In this document: positions 6,634 to 14,312 of the stretch, piece by piece
Layout of the letters: every line of letters starts with the position of its first letter
How positions within the stretch are numbered: position 1 is the stretch's first letter
Assembly (NCBI GenBank): GCA_964416305.1
Contig: CAYQDM010000031.1
Span: 1-25,842 of the forward strand
Length of the DNA: 25,842 nt
Reading direction: 5' to 3'
DNA from: Acidaminobacter sp964416305
GTDB lineage: Bacteria > Bacillota > Clostridia > Peptostreptococcales > Acidaminobacteraceae
Notes under the pieces: model-generated
Told to the model about the DNA's origin: nothing
The model's database searches: none
The model's input: the letters and a program-made list of their open reading frames with translations, nothing else
Position numbers and translations under genes: made by a program

Positions 6634-7431
6634 ATGTCATTGTCTATGCTGGACAATCGCCCCATTGGGATCTTTGATTCCGGGATGGGAGGCATTTCCG
6701 TCCTTGGTGAAGCCATCCGACAAATGCCAAATGAAACGTTTATTTATTTTGGGGATTCGGCCAATGCGCCTTATGGGGAGAAGTCGACAGATCAGATCAT
6801 CGACTTATCAGATCGTGTATGTGAGAGACTGAAGTCTCACGACGTCAAAGCTATTGTGATTGCATGCAATACTGCAACTTCAGCGGCAGCGGCCTATCTG
6901 AGAGAGAAATTCGCTCCAATCCCAATCCTGGGTATGGAGCCCGCATTAAAACCTGCGGTCCAAGATCACCCCCATGGGGATATTGTGGTCATGGCGACTG
7001 AGGTGACACTGCGCGAAAAGAAATTCGCGGCGTTGATGCAAAGAACCGCTGCACAGGCAAATGTGATCAAACTGCCTTGCCCGAACCTCGTTAGAATGGT
7101 CGAACGCAGTGTCGTGACCGGTCATGAAGCGGAAATTGAGATCAAAAGCTGCTTTCAGGAGGTTGACACTGAAGGTGTAGACGCTGTTGTACTTGGGTGC
7201 ACCCATTTCATTTTTCTGCGCAAAGCCTTGAGGACTCTTTTTGGCGACAAACTTCAGATCTATGATGGCAATGCGGGCACAATCAATAATCTCAAGATGA
7301 CGCTGGATCAAATGGGTATGCTGGCACATCATGAAAACAAAGGCGGATTCACCCTGCTCAATTCAAAAAATGACGCTTACAATCTTCAAATGCAGAATCT
7401 GCTTGATTTGTACGAGCAGGTTGTCATCTGA
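6634..7431 (+). CDS. murI: Glutamate racemase
   Basis: A 265-aa cofactor-independent racemase that converts L- to D-glutamate for peptidoglycan. It shows IGIFDSGMGGISVL near the N-terminus, FIYFGDSANAPYG, the first catalytic cysteine in VIACNTATS and the second in VVLGCTHF, so both active-site cysteines are intact. ATG 6634 follows GAGGGAGGAGGG at 6614-6625. It is the first gene after its own promoter. The next small gene starts 44 bp later, so cotranscription with the 42-aa/83-aa pair is possible. Confidence 0.96.
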   Translation: MSLSMLDNRPIGIFDSGMGGISVLGEAIRQMPNETFIYFGDSANAPYGEKSTDQIIDLSDRVCERLKSHDVKAIVIACNTATSAAAAYLREKFAPIPILGMEPALKPAVQDHPHGDIVVMATEVTLREKKFAALMQRTAAQANVIKLPCPNLVRMVERSVVTGHEAEIEIKSCFQEVDTEGVDAVVLGCTHFIFLRKALRTLFGDKLQIYDGNAGTINNLKMTLDQMGMLAHHENKGGFTLLNSKNDAYNLQMQNLLDLYEQVVI

Positions 7432-7475
7432 AAAGAACAAAATTGAAATTTACGTAAGGTAGGTTGTGTTAAATT

Positions 7476-7604
7476 ATGAAACAGTGGATTAAATGGTTAT
7501 CCAAACTGATCTGGATCCAGGATGAGCCAACGCCGCCCCTTGAGAAAATGCTGATTGGCGGACACATTCATCAAACGACAATGAAATCCAAATTTCAGAG
7601 GTAG
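7476..7604 (+). CDS. Small protein of 42 aa, unknown
   Basis: A short ORF with ATG start, preceded by AAGGTAGG at 7456-7463 (spacing a little long at 12 nt). The product begins with an amphipathic, tryptophan-rich helix, MKQWIKWLSKLIWIQDEP, followed by a polar tail ending KSKFQR. Its TAG stop shares one base with the GTG start of the next gene, a common arrangement for coupled translation and the main reason to believe it is translated. I do not recognise a family. It could instead be a leader peptide for the downstream gene. Confidence 0.5.
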   Translation: MKQWIKWLSKLIWIQDEPTPPLEKMLIGGHIHQTTMKSKFQR

Positions 7605-7855
7605 TGGCCTTGGAGACTGAAAATAAGCTGCAAACCCCTGAGGCATTGGAATCGCGTATACAGGTTTTATTGGACAAGCAGCTCTTTGATGATACGGAGG
7701 CCAGTTTGATCCGACTCCGTTACGGCATTGGGATTGAACGTCCACTGCCGCCGTCAGAAATTGCGCGAGTCATGAAGATCAAGGCAAAGGCGCTGGAAGT
7801 TCTGGTAGACCAAGTTGACAGAAAGATCTTCAACCATCTAAAAAATGAACTTTAA
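7604..7855 (+). CDS. Small sigma-70 region 4-like protein, 83 aa
   Basis: The second half resembles the sigma-factor region 4.2 helix-turn-helix: LIRLRYGIGIERPLPPSEIA followed by RVMKIKAKALEVLVDQVDRKI. Compare the family pattern of a LRLRYGL-like helix, a short loop, an EIA-type second helix and a recognition helix. There is no region 2 or region 3, so it is not a complete sigma factor; residues 1-30 look like an extra helix. It may be a DNA-binding regulator or an RNA polymerase partner. The GTG at 7604 overlaps the stop of the 42-aa ORF. An in-frame TTG (7610) is an alternative start. Its terminator is unclear: the stem ACCCAAA/TTTGGGT (7856-7874) has no T-tail. Confidence 0.65.
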   Translation: MALETENKLQTPEALESRIQVLLDKQLFDDTEASLIRLRYGIGIERPLPPSEIARVMKIKAKALEVLVDQVDRKIFNHLKNEL

Positions 7856-7941
7856 ACCCAAAGGCAATTTGGGTGGAATGTGGGGTTGTCATGACCATCG
7901 GCAAAAATAAATGCATTAAGCTTTGAATTTTGAGTTCTGAC

Positions 7942-7970
7942 TTGCAGAATCGGGCGTCATGTGCTATGAT
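7942..7970 (+). promoter_or_regulatory. Promoter of the serS T-box operon
   Basis: TTGCAG (7942-7947), a 17-bp spacer and an extended -10 TG-C-TATGAT (hexamer 7965-7970). Transcription should begin near 7977, leaving about 300 nt of leader before serS. Confidence 0.7.
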
Positions 7971-7976
7971 ATCTGC

Positions 7977-8211
7977 AATCAAAGCAGTGATGAGGAACAG
8001 TAAGCAGAGCATCCGTCAAAGAGAGCCGGTGGTGGTGGAAACCGGTACGTGATGAACGCCGAATCCGCCTCGGAGCCTCCGGGTAATGCCGGACGCATGG
8101 CACACGTTACAGTGCTGTTGAGAGGACGTCGCAAAAACAGGCGGCGTCAATCAGGGTGGCAACGCGGAGAGCAGGCTCTTCGTCCCTAGGATCGGGACGA
8201 GGGGCTTTTTT
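7977..8211 (+). promoter_or_regulatory. T-box leader (serine) of serS
   Basis: This is a tRNA-sensing leader. Stem I includes AGAGAGCCGGTGGTGGTGG, followed by the specifier region GAATCCGCC, where TCC (8064-8066) is the best serine specifier codon. The conserved T-box sequence AGGGTGGCAACGCG lies at 8153-8166. The terminator is GCTCTTCGTCCC (8175-8186) with GGGACGAGGGGC (8194-8205) followed by six T. Uncharged tRNA-Ser would pair with the specifier and the T-box and favour the antiterminator, letting serS be transcribed. The T-box sequence and terminator are direct; the specifier choice is inference from position and the gene controlled. Confidence 0.93.
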
Positions 8212-8280
8212 ATTTGCATCATTTTCAACCCGATCGAATCAAGCCTATCATGAAAAACAAACATTTGAGGAGGTTTTATT

Positions 8281-9555
8281 ATGTTGGATATTCGAAGAAT
8301 CAGAGAAGATTTCGAGAACATCAAGGCGAGAGTCGCTTCCAGAGGGAACGGAGACTTTGAGATTGACCAAGTGATCGTACTCGACAATGAGCGAAAAGAA
8401 ATTCTGGTAAAAGTCGAAAAGATGAAAAATGAGCAAAAGACGGCCTCCAAACAGATTCCGGTCCTTAAGAAGAACGGCGAAAACGTGGACGCCCTCATGG
8501 AAGAGATGAAGCAGCTCGCGGATGAAATCAAGGTTATGGACGAGCGCGTCTCCGTCATTGAAGCTGAGTTGAAAGACAGACTTCTCAACATTCCTAACGC
8601 ACCGCACGAGAGCAACCCGGTCGGCACGAGTGACGCTGACAACGCAGTCTACAGGGTGTGGGGGGAACCAACCGCATTTGATTTTGAAGCCAAAGCTCAC
8701 TGGGATGTCGGCATGGACCTCGGTATTCTGGATTTTGAACGTGCGACCAAAATCGCCGGCACAAGATTCACAATCTACAAAGGACTCGGCGCAAAGCTGG
8801 AGCGGGCGCTGATCAACTTTATGCTGGATCTGCACACCGAACAGCACGGCTACACGGAAATCCTGCCGCCATTTATGGTCAACCGCGCGGCTATGACGGG
8901 AACCGGTCAGCTGCCTAAATTTGAGGACGACATGTTCCATGTGCCGGCCAAGGACTTTTTCCTGATTCCAACTGCAGAGGTTCCTGTAACTAATATGTAT
9001 CTCGATGAGATATTGGATGACGGCATGCTGCCGCTTTATCACACAGCTTATACGCCTTGCTTCCGGAAAGAGGCAGGCTCAGCCGGCAGAGACACCCGCG
9101 GCCTGATCCGTCAGCATCAGTTCAACAAAGTAGAGCTCGTCAAATTCGTCAAGCCTGAAACTTCTTATGATGAACTTGAAAAGCTCCTTGGCGAAGCCCA
9201 GGAAGTCCTCAAACTGCTCAAAATTCCTCATCGCGTCGTCCAGCTTTGCACAGGAGACCTCGGCTTCAGCTCTGCAAAAACTTACGACATCGAAGTCTGG
9301 ATGCCAAGCTATGGCCGCTATGTGGAAATCAGCTCATGCTCCAACTTCGAGGATTACCAGGCACGCCGCGCCAACATCAGATACAGGGACAAAGACACCA
9401 AAAAGGTCAACTTTGTCCACACACTGAATGGCTCAGGCCTTGCAATTGGAAGAACCAACGCCGCAATCCTCGAGAACTACCAGCAGGCAGACGGCAGCGT
9501 CATCATTCCTGAAGTGCTCCGCCCTTACATGAGAGGCGTCGAAGTTATCAGGTAG
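8281..9555 (+). CDS. serS: Seryl-tRNA synthetase
   Basis: A 424-aa class II aminoacyl-tRNA synthetase that charges tRNA-Ser and tRNA-Sec. Residues about 1-105 form the long antiparallel coiled-coil arm (MLDIRRIREDFENIKARV start) that grips the tRNA variable arm. The catalytic core has the TAEVPVTN stretch (residue 234 on), motif 2 FRKEAGSAGRDTRGL (261 on) and motif 3 GSGLAIGRTNAAILENYQ (384 on). Length matches the family. ATG 8281 has AGGAGG 7 nt upstream. Many codons end in C, unlike the flanking hypothetical genes, in keeping with high expression. Confidence 0.98.
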   Translation: MLDIRRIREDFENIKARVASRGNGDFEIDQVIVLDNERKEILVKVEKMKNEQKTASKQIPVLKKNGENVDALMEEMKQLADEIKVMDERVSVIEAELKDRLLNIPNAPHESNPVGTSDADNAVYRVWGEPTAFDFEAKAHWDVGMDLGILDFERATKIAGTRFTIYKGLGAKLERALINFMLDLHTEQHGYTEILPPFMVNRAAMTGTGQLPKFEDDMFHVPAKDFFLIPTAEVPVTNMYLDEILDDGMLPLYHTAYTPCFRKEAGSAGRDTRGLIRQHQFNKVELVKFVKPETSYDELEKLLGEAQEVLKLLKIPHRVVQLCTGDLGFSSAKTYDIEVWMPSYGRYVEISSCSNFEDYQARRANIRYRDKDTKKVNFVHTLNGSGLAIGRTNAAILENYQQADGSVIIPEVLRPYMRGVEVIR

Positions 9556-9632
9556 TCTCAGATCAGCAGCAAAGACTGAAAGAGTTGGCCGATGGTTTCA
9601 GTCCGCCATTCTCACTCCCTTGTCAAAAAAAG

Positions 9633-9683
9633 AAGACGGTGCCGATTGGCCAGTTTAAACAACCTGGCCATAGGTACCGTCTT
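9633..9683 (-). terminator. Terminator of the aminotransferase gene
   Basis: A long imperfect stem (9633-9652 with 9664-9683, outer part AAGACGGTGCC/GGTACCGTCTT, inner part TGGCCAG/CTGGCCA). On the minus strand it is followed by CTTTTTTTG, a good T-tail, so it serves the minus-strand gene ending at 9741. On the plus strand the following TCTCTGT is a weak tail, so it may also slow serS transcripts. Confidence 0.75.
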
Positions 9684-9740
9684 TCTCTGTCAGCAGGATC
9701 TTTCTTAACGGGTGATCTAAATGGCTTTTTACTGAAGAAT

Positions 9741-10919
9741 TTATTTAAGTGACGCCGCAAAAGCCGCGAGTTTCGCCATGCCTTCTCTCAATGTTTCTTC
9801 GCTGGCAGCCGTAGACGCCCGGACGAAATTGTCGAGACCAAATGCAATCCCCGGAACCAAAGCAAGCTGGAACTTTTCAAGCAGAAGGTCGCAGACCTGG
9901 ATGGACAGGCTTTCAGCCGCAGGCAGCTTGGATTTGAACGCGCTGACATCAATGAACACATAGAAAGCGCCCTGCGGACGGACAAAGTCGATCCCCTCAA
10001 TCTCGGACAGAAGGCCGCTGACGAGGTCTCGTCTCTTGGCGTAGGCGTTCTTCATGATGACCATATCCTCTTTACAGCTCAGGGATTCAAGAGCTGCGTA
10101 CTGTGAAATGGTCGCTGGGTGAGACACCAGGTGTCCCTGAATGGTCGCCATGGCTTTGGCAATTTCTCGCGTACTCGCAGTGTAGCCAATTCTCCAGCCG
10201 GTCATGGAAGTCGACTTGGACATGCCATTGATGGTGATGGTCATAGCCTTAATGTCGCTGGACAAAGATGCGACGGAAGTAAATTCCTGATCAAAGACTA
10301 TTTTTTCATAAATTTCATCCGCAATAATGTAGACGCCTTTACTGACGAGGTATTCCGCTATTGGAAGAAGCTCTTCACGGCTGTAAACTGCGCCGGTAGG
10401 GTTGGAAGGATTCGTGATGAAGACGGCCTTGGTGCGGTCATTGATGCAACCAGCCAGGTCTTCCACGGTAACCTTGAAATCGTTGGATCTCTGGGTATCG
10501 ACGAAAACCGGTACGCCGCCGGTCAGCTTGACCATCTCCGGGTAACTGACCCAATAAGGCTTAGGAATGAGCACTTCATCCCCCGGATCGAGCAGTGCCA
10601 TCAGCGCGTTGGTGATGGAATGCTTCGCGCCGCTGGACACGACGATTTCATCTGCTTTGTATTCGATTTGATTTTCTTCTTTGAGCTTGAGGCAAATCGC
10701 TTCCCTGAAGTCACGCACCCCTTCTGCGGCGTCATATTTGGTCTTGTTCATCTCAATGGCCTTGATACCGGCAGCCTTGGCGCGGTCCGGCGTAAAGAAG
10801 TCAGGCTCCCCGATGCTCAGATTGGTGATGGCAATCCCGTTTTTCTTCATTTCATTGACCTTGGTGCTGATGCCGATGGTAAAGGAAGGCGTAATGGCAG
10901 CAAGTTTTTTAGACAGCAA
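9741..10919 (-). CDS. Pyridoxal-phosphate aminotransferase, class I (aspartate aminotransferase-like)
   Basis: A 392-aa fold-type I aminotransferase of the aspartate aminotransferase Ib type. It shows SIGEPDF (35-41), a P-Y-W segment at 121-123, NPSNPTG (170-176), DEIYE (201-205), the PLP lysine K235 in NGMSKSTSMTGWRIGY, and a C-terminal FVRAS arginine for the substrate carboxylate. Aspartate/2-oxoglutarate is the likely substrate pair, but related enzymes act on alanine or aromatic amino acids. An in-frame ATG at 10937 is rejected because AGGAGG (10927-10932) lies inside it, 7 nt before TTG 10919. It is the only minus-strand gene among plus-strand genes here and looks inserted between serS and the lepB cluster. 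A TGATATAAT extended -10 on the minus strand (11015-11023) may drive it. Confidence 0.92.
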   Translation of the reverse strand: MLSKKLAAITPSFTIGISTKVNEMKKNGIAITNLSIGEPDFFTPDRAKAAGIKAIEMNKTKYDAAEGVRDFREAICLKLKEENQIEYKADEIVVSSGAKHSITNALMALLDPGDEVLIPKPYWVSYPEMVKLTGGVPVFVDTQRSNDFKVTVEDLAGCINDRTKAVFITNPSNPTGAVYSREELLPIAEYLVSKGVYIIADEIYEKIVFDQEFTSVASLSSDIKAMTITINGMSKSTSMTGWRIGYTASTREIAKAMATIQGHLVSHPATISQYAALESLSCKEDMVIMKNAYAKRRDLVSGLLSEIEGIDFVRPQGAFYVFIDVSAFKSKLPAAESLSIQVCDLLLEKFQLALVPGIAFGLDNFVRASTAASEETLREGMAKLAAFAASLK

Positions 10920-11050
10920 TATAGTTCCTCCTATCATGTTTTGTGGATATGTTCATCATACCTACTTAATTTGTGATAAAATAGTACCGTTGATGAGCAT
11001 TCATTATGGATGTCATTATATCAGAAAAATTCATCTGGGGGGAGTCATCA

Positions 11051-11278
11051 ATGTCGCCAGTTCAAATAGTCACGTTAGTCGTCGTGTGCGCCATAGTTTT
11101 GAGCAGCCTGTTGGTTTTTCTGATTGATCTATGGAAAATGCGAAAGGCGCTGGATCGGGCTCAACCGGTTGAGCAAAAGCCGCGTCCGAGCAGTACATTG
11201 CGCGAGCGTCCCCGAAGCAGCCGCAGTCCAGGCGCTGACAGAGACAGAAAAAAAGGTCGATTCAAGGTCATCAAATAA
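11051..11278 (+). CDS. Small single-pass membrane protein, 75 aa, unknown
   Basis: One N-terminal membrane helix (about residues 4-27, VQIVTLVVVCAIVLSSLLVF) is followed by a strongly basic, Pro/Arg/Ser-rich cytoplasmic-type tail ending GRFKVIK. ATG 11051 is chosen because GGGGGGAG (11037-11044) sits 6 nt upstream; an in-frame ATG at 11006 lacks such a site. I recognise no family. It lies 11 bp before the next membrane gene and probably shares its transcript, together with the decarboxylase. Confidence 0.6.
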   Translation: MSPVQIVTLVVVCAIVLSSLLVFLIDLWKMRKALDRAQPVEQKPRPSSTLRERPRSSRSPGADRDRKKGRFKVIK

Positions 11279-11289
11279 CAGGGGGCACC

Positions 11290-11790
11290 ATGGGTACATT
11301 TGAGAGAGAAACTGTAAAAAGAAAACCGGTCGGAACGCTGAAATTAATGGTCACCATAGGGTTGATCGCATTTGCCACCAATAGTTGTGTGAGAATTTTC
11401 AGCGCCTTTCCATCCGGATTGAGTTCAGCTATTTCCATTGCTGTTCTGGTCTCAGGCGTTTGGTTTGTATGGCGACTGATTTCCCATAATGGAGAAGCGT
11501 TTAACTACAAAATCATTGATAATCTTCTTGTGATAGAGCGCCAACTGGGCCGGACGAGTACCTCTTTTTTCAGTTTGAAGCTGAGGGATGTGCTGGAAAT
11601 AAGAGCCTATGACCACACTCAAGACTGGAAAATTTCCAAAAAGAGGCGATTTACCGTGTCGCAGCTGAGGTCTTCCTGGCGGGTGGTGACATTTGAAACT
11701 CCTGAAAAAGGAAAATTGTTATTCGAACCTTCCGAGACTTTTATTGAGAGTTTAAATGCGTATATTGCCCGGGAAAAGGTGAAGTCGTGA
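11290..11790 (+). CDS. Two-pass membrane protein with a PH-like cytoplasmic part, unknown
   Basis: A 166-aa protein. Two hydrophobic segments lie at about residues 17-38 and 44-64 (LMVTIGLIAFATNSCVRIF; AISIAVLVSGVWFVWRLI). The remainder is beta-rich (YKIIDNLLVIERQLGRTSTS) and ends in a helix, an arrangement like the small bacterial PH-domain (YcxB-like) membrane proteins; this resemblance is tentative. ATG 11290 follows CAGGGGG with short spacing. The TGA stop is one base from the decarboxylase ATG, so the two are very probably cotranslated. Confidence 0.65.
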   Translation: MGTFERETVKRKPVGTLKLMVTIGLIAFATNSCVRIFSAFPSGLSSAISIAVLVSGVWFVWRLISHNGEAFNYKIIDNLLVIERQLGRTSTSFFSLKLRDVLEIRAYDHTQDWKISKKRRFTVSQLRSSWRVVTFETPEKGKLLFEPSETFIESLNAYIAREKVKS

Positions 11791-11791
11791 T

Positions 11792-13252
11792 ATGAAATCC
11801 TCACAGAAATTGTTTGAGAAACTTTCGGAACTGAGGCATAAAAATCAGGTTTCATTTCATGTTCCCGGACACAAGTTTGGCAGAGGTTTATCTGAACTGC
11901 TGGCAAAGCAGGCGCTCAGCCTGGAATCCCTCGACTATACCGAGATTCCCGGGACGGACAACTTACACGCGCCGGAAGGCGTTATTTTAACAGCACAGGA
12001 TGAGGCGGCCAGAATATTTGGTGCCCTTGAGACTCAGTTTCTGGTGGGGGGTACAACGTCAGGCATTCTTGGCGCAATTCTCGGCACGGTTCCTAGAGGC
12101 GCCAAACTTATTTTGCCCAGAGACGCCCACAAAAGCGTATTGTCTGCGGTACTGCTAGGTGGTATCGAACCAGTGTTTGTGATGCCTGAGATTGACAAAA
12201 CTGCGGGGATTTCTCTGGGACTGTCCGCTGATAAAGTTCAGGAAGCTGTCAGACGTCATCCGGACGCGGCTGCAGTACTTGTGACGTATCCAAATTATGA
12301 AGGTGTTGCCTGTGATCTGAGAACCATTATTAAGCTGGCACATTATCATGGTCTGATTGTGATTGTTGATGAAGCCCATGGGTCGCATCTTGGGCTGTCG
12401 AGGGATCTTCCTGAGACGGCTTTGTCGCTGGGTGCGGATCTCGCAGTTCAGAGCACTCACAAAACCCTGACCTCATTGACACAAAGCTCTATGCTGCATT
12501 ATGGCACAGAGCGGGGGCTGAGCCTTAAACCCAGAATTTCTGCATATCTTTCCATGGTTCAGAGCTCAAGTCCGTCCTATCCCTTGATGCTGTCTTTGGA
12601 GCTCGCGGCGGGCCATTATGAGACGAAAGGGCCGGAAGAAATGCAGCGGCTAATGGCTCTGATCGATGGTTTTTACAAATCTGCCGTTTCAATGGGTTAT
12701 AAATTCATGCACGACCAGATGTCATGGCCGGAGGGCTTCAGCTTTGACAAGACGCGGCTTGTTATCAGCGGGTGTGACCTTGGAATAGGCGGATATCAGC
12801 TTTACGAGGCGCTGGAGATGGACGGTGTGATTGGCGAATACGCCACACCCCTTTACGTCGTATTAATTCCAAGTATTGTCAGCGAGGCTTCGGATTTTGA
12901 TCGGTTGACGTCCAGTTTGAGCCGAATTGCTGAAACAGCGTCCCCGCCTTCTAAACCAGCGGATTCTTTTAAATTTATTGTGCCAAATCTGAAAGTGACT
13001 GAGCTGCCAATACGGGGCGCATCAGCGGAGCAAGCCCTCTGGGCAGAGCAGGAGAGGATTCCGCTTTCAGAAGCCAAGGGGCGCATAGCCGCAGATTTTT
13101 TGATTCCTTATCCCCCGGGAATTCCACTGCTGGTTCCGGGTGAGATGATCTCTGAAGAAGTCCTCAGAATAGTTCTGTCAGATCTGGGTATTCAACATAA
13201 GGTAAATGGATTGACCGATGGTCGTTTTGCCGTTCTGAAAGCATTTCGGTAA
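11792..13252 (+). CDS. Orn/Lys/Arg decarboxylase-family PLP protein (YaaO-like)
   Basis: A 486-aa fold-type I PLP enzyme of the short, B. subtilis YaaO/SpeA-type family of basic amino-acid decarboxylases. Residues 20-60 carry FHVPGHKFGRG and DYTEIPGTDNLHAPEG; TTSG (88-91) binds phosphate; DEAHGSHLG (193-201) holds the cofactor aspartate; K224 in QSTHKTLTSLTQSSMLH is the Schiff-base lysine. The C-terminal domain includes IPYPPGIPLLVPGE. Substrate (arginine, lysine or ornithine) cannot be decided from sequence alone. It occupies the same place as yaaO in B. subtilis, upstream of the darA-holB cluster. Confidence 0.9.
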   Translation: MKSSQKLFEKLSELRHKNQVSFHVPGHKFGRGLSELLAKQALSLESLDYTEIPGTDNLHAPEGVILTAQDEAARIFGALETQFLVGGTTSGILGAILGTVPRGAKLILPRDAHKSVLSAVLLGGIEPVFVMPEIDKTAGISLGLSADKVQEAVRRHPDAAAVLVTYPNYEGVACDLRTIIKLAHYHGLIVIVDEAHGSHLGLSRDLPETALSLGADLAVQSTHKTLTSLTQSSMLHYGTERGLSLKPRISAYLSMVQSSSPSYPLMLSLELAAGHYETKGPEEMQRLMALIDGFYKSAVSMGYKFMHDQMSWPEGFSFDKTRLVISGCDLGIGGYQLYEALEMDGVIGEYATPLYVVLIPSIVSEASDFDRLTSSLSRIAETASPPSKPADSFKFIVPNLKVTELPIRGASAEQALWAEQERIPLSEAKGRIAADFLIPYPPGIPLLVPGEMISEEVLRIVLSDLGIQHKVNGLTDGRFAVLKAFR

Positions 13253-13366
13253 ATGCTGACCGTTCAAAACTTGAGTCGGTCGGTGAAGGAAAGGTTTTTA
13301 ACGCGAAGCCGCAGAGGGCTTCAATCTTAAATTGACAGCAGGGCTGTCCTCAGGGAGAGATTTACA

Positions 13367-13921
13367 GTGAAAAATGAAATTTTTGAATGGTTGAAGTCGT
13401 TTGCCATAGCCATAATTATTGTTCTGGTCTTCAATATTTTCTTCGCCACGACAGTGGTCTACAGCACCTCAATGTACCCGACGCTCATTGAAAAGGACAT
13501 CTTGCTTCTGAAACGCACGCAAGAGGTTAAGAGCGGAGATATTGTCTCTTTTAAAACAGATTTAATGCTTTCGGAGAATGATATTCAGTCCCTCAATCCC
13601 ATTCAAAAGCTCTTCGCCAGCGTCAATCCGAGCAAAAACCTGATCAAGCGCGTCATAGGGCTTCCGGGTGATTCGGTGGATATTGTGAATGGAGATGTCT
13701 TTATCAACGGAGAGAAGCTCCAGGAAATCTATGTCAGTTCGAATACCAATGGGGATGTCCATATTGAGTCGATCCCTAATGGAAAATATTTTTTGATGGG
13801 CGACAACAGAGCTGTGAGCCTGGACAGCAGAGACAGCCAGGTGGGGCTTATTGATGGTGAGAAGATCATTGGCAGAGCTATCTTTCGACTCTATCCATTG
13901 ACGAGATTTGGCAGCATGTAA
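13367..13921 (+). CDS. lepB: Signal peptidase I
   Basis: A 184-aa membrane-anchored serine protease that removes signal peptides from exported proteins. A short cytoplasmic start and one membrane helix (about residues 11-32) precede the catalytic serine S35 in YSTSMYPTL. The catalytic lysine is K94 in LIKRVIGLPGD, and box E is GDNRAVSLDSR (145-155). Length is that of typical Gram-positive type I peptidases. The GTG start follows AGGGAGAG (13352-13359). A TTGACA at 13332 has no matching -10, so the promoter is unclear; a 6-bp hairpin GACAGC/GCTGTC (13334-13348) lies in the leader. In B. subtilis this slot between yaaO and darA holds tmk. Confidence 0.95.
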   Translation: MKNEIFEWLKSFAIAIIIVLVFNIFFATTVVYSTSMYPTLIEKDILLLKRTQEVKSGDIVSFKTDLMLSENDIQSLNPIQKLFASVNPSKNLIKRVIGLPGDSVDIVNGDVFINGEKLQEIYVSSNTNGDVHIESIPNGKYFLMGDNRAVSLDSRDSQVGLIDGEKIIGRAIFRLYPLTRFGSM

Positions 13922-13974
13922 CGCTGCGATCCCAGGACGCAGAAAACAAAGAGAAAAAAAGGAGGCCGAAATCT

Positions 13975-14301
13975 ATGAAATTAGTGATCGCGATTATTCA
14001 CGACGAGGACGCTCAGGAGCTCATTGGGAAACTTAACGAGTTCGGATTTGGCGTTACGAAACTGGCATCGACGGGCGGCTTCCTGAAGGCGGGCAATACC
14101 ACAGTGCTGATTGGCGTCAACAAAGAGCATATTGATGCGGTTATGACGCTGATCGGGGACACGTGCAAGACGCGAAAAGAAGTGACGACGACGACGTCGA
14201 TCATCAGCGAGGCGGGCGGGTTTATGACGATGCCTATTGAGGTAACAGTAGGCGGGGCAACGGTTTTTGTCGTGGATGTTGAAAGCCATGTTAAGTTCTG
14301 A
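13975..14301 (+). CDS. darA: Cyclic-di-AMP receptor DarA (PstA/YaaQ family)
   Basis: A 108-aa PII-like signalling protein that forms trimers binding c-di-AMP. It opens with MKLVIAIIHDEDA and includes VTKLASTGGFLKAGNTTVLIGV, where the Thr-Gly-Gly-Phe loop belongs to the nucleotide-binding region, and ends with GGATVFVVDVE. Length matches the family. A very good ribosome-binding site, AAAGGAGG (13958-13965), precedes ATG 13975. The downstream partner through which it acts is not established in this family. It sits 11 bp upstream of holB, as in most Bacillota. Confidence 0.94.
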   Translation: MKLVIAIIHDEDAQELIGKLNEFGFGVTKLASTGGFLKAGNTTVLIGVNKEHIDAVMTLIGDTCKTRKEVTTTTSIISEAGGFMTMPIEVTVGGATVFVVDVESHVKF

Positions 14302-14312
14302 TGAGGTGAACT

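Noticed and set aside
6530..6832. 100-aa plus-strand ORF overlapping murI
   Set aside because: It lies in another frame over the murI promoter and coding start, has low-complexity-like translation and no ribosome-binding site.
7856..7874. Terminator after the sigma4-like gene
   Set aside because: The 7-bp stem ACCCAAA/TTTGGGT is not followed by T residues.
10119..10976. 285-aa plus-strand ORF opposite the aminotransferase
   Set aside because: It is the antisense shadow of a clear PLP enzyme gene and shows no recognisable domain.
13332..13360. TTGACA promoter for lepB
   Set aside because: The -35-like TTGACA has no acceptable -10 hexamer at 16-18 bp.
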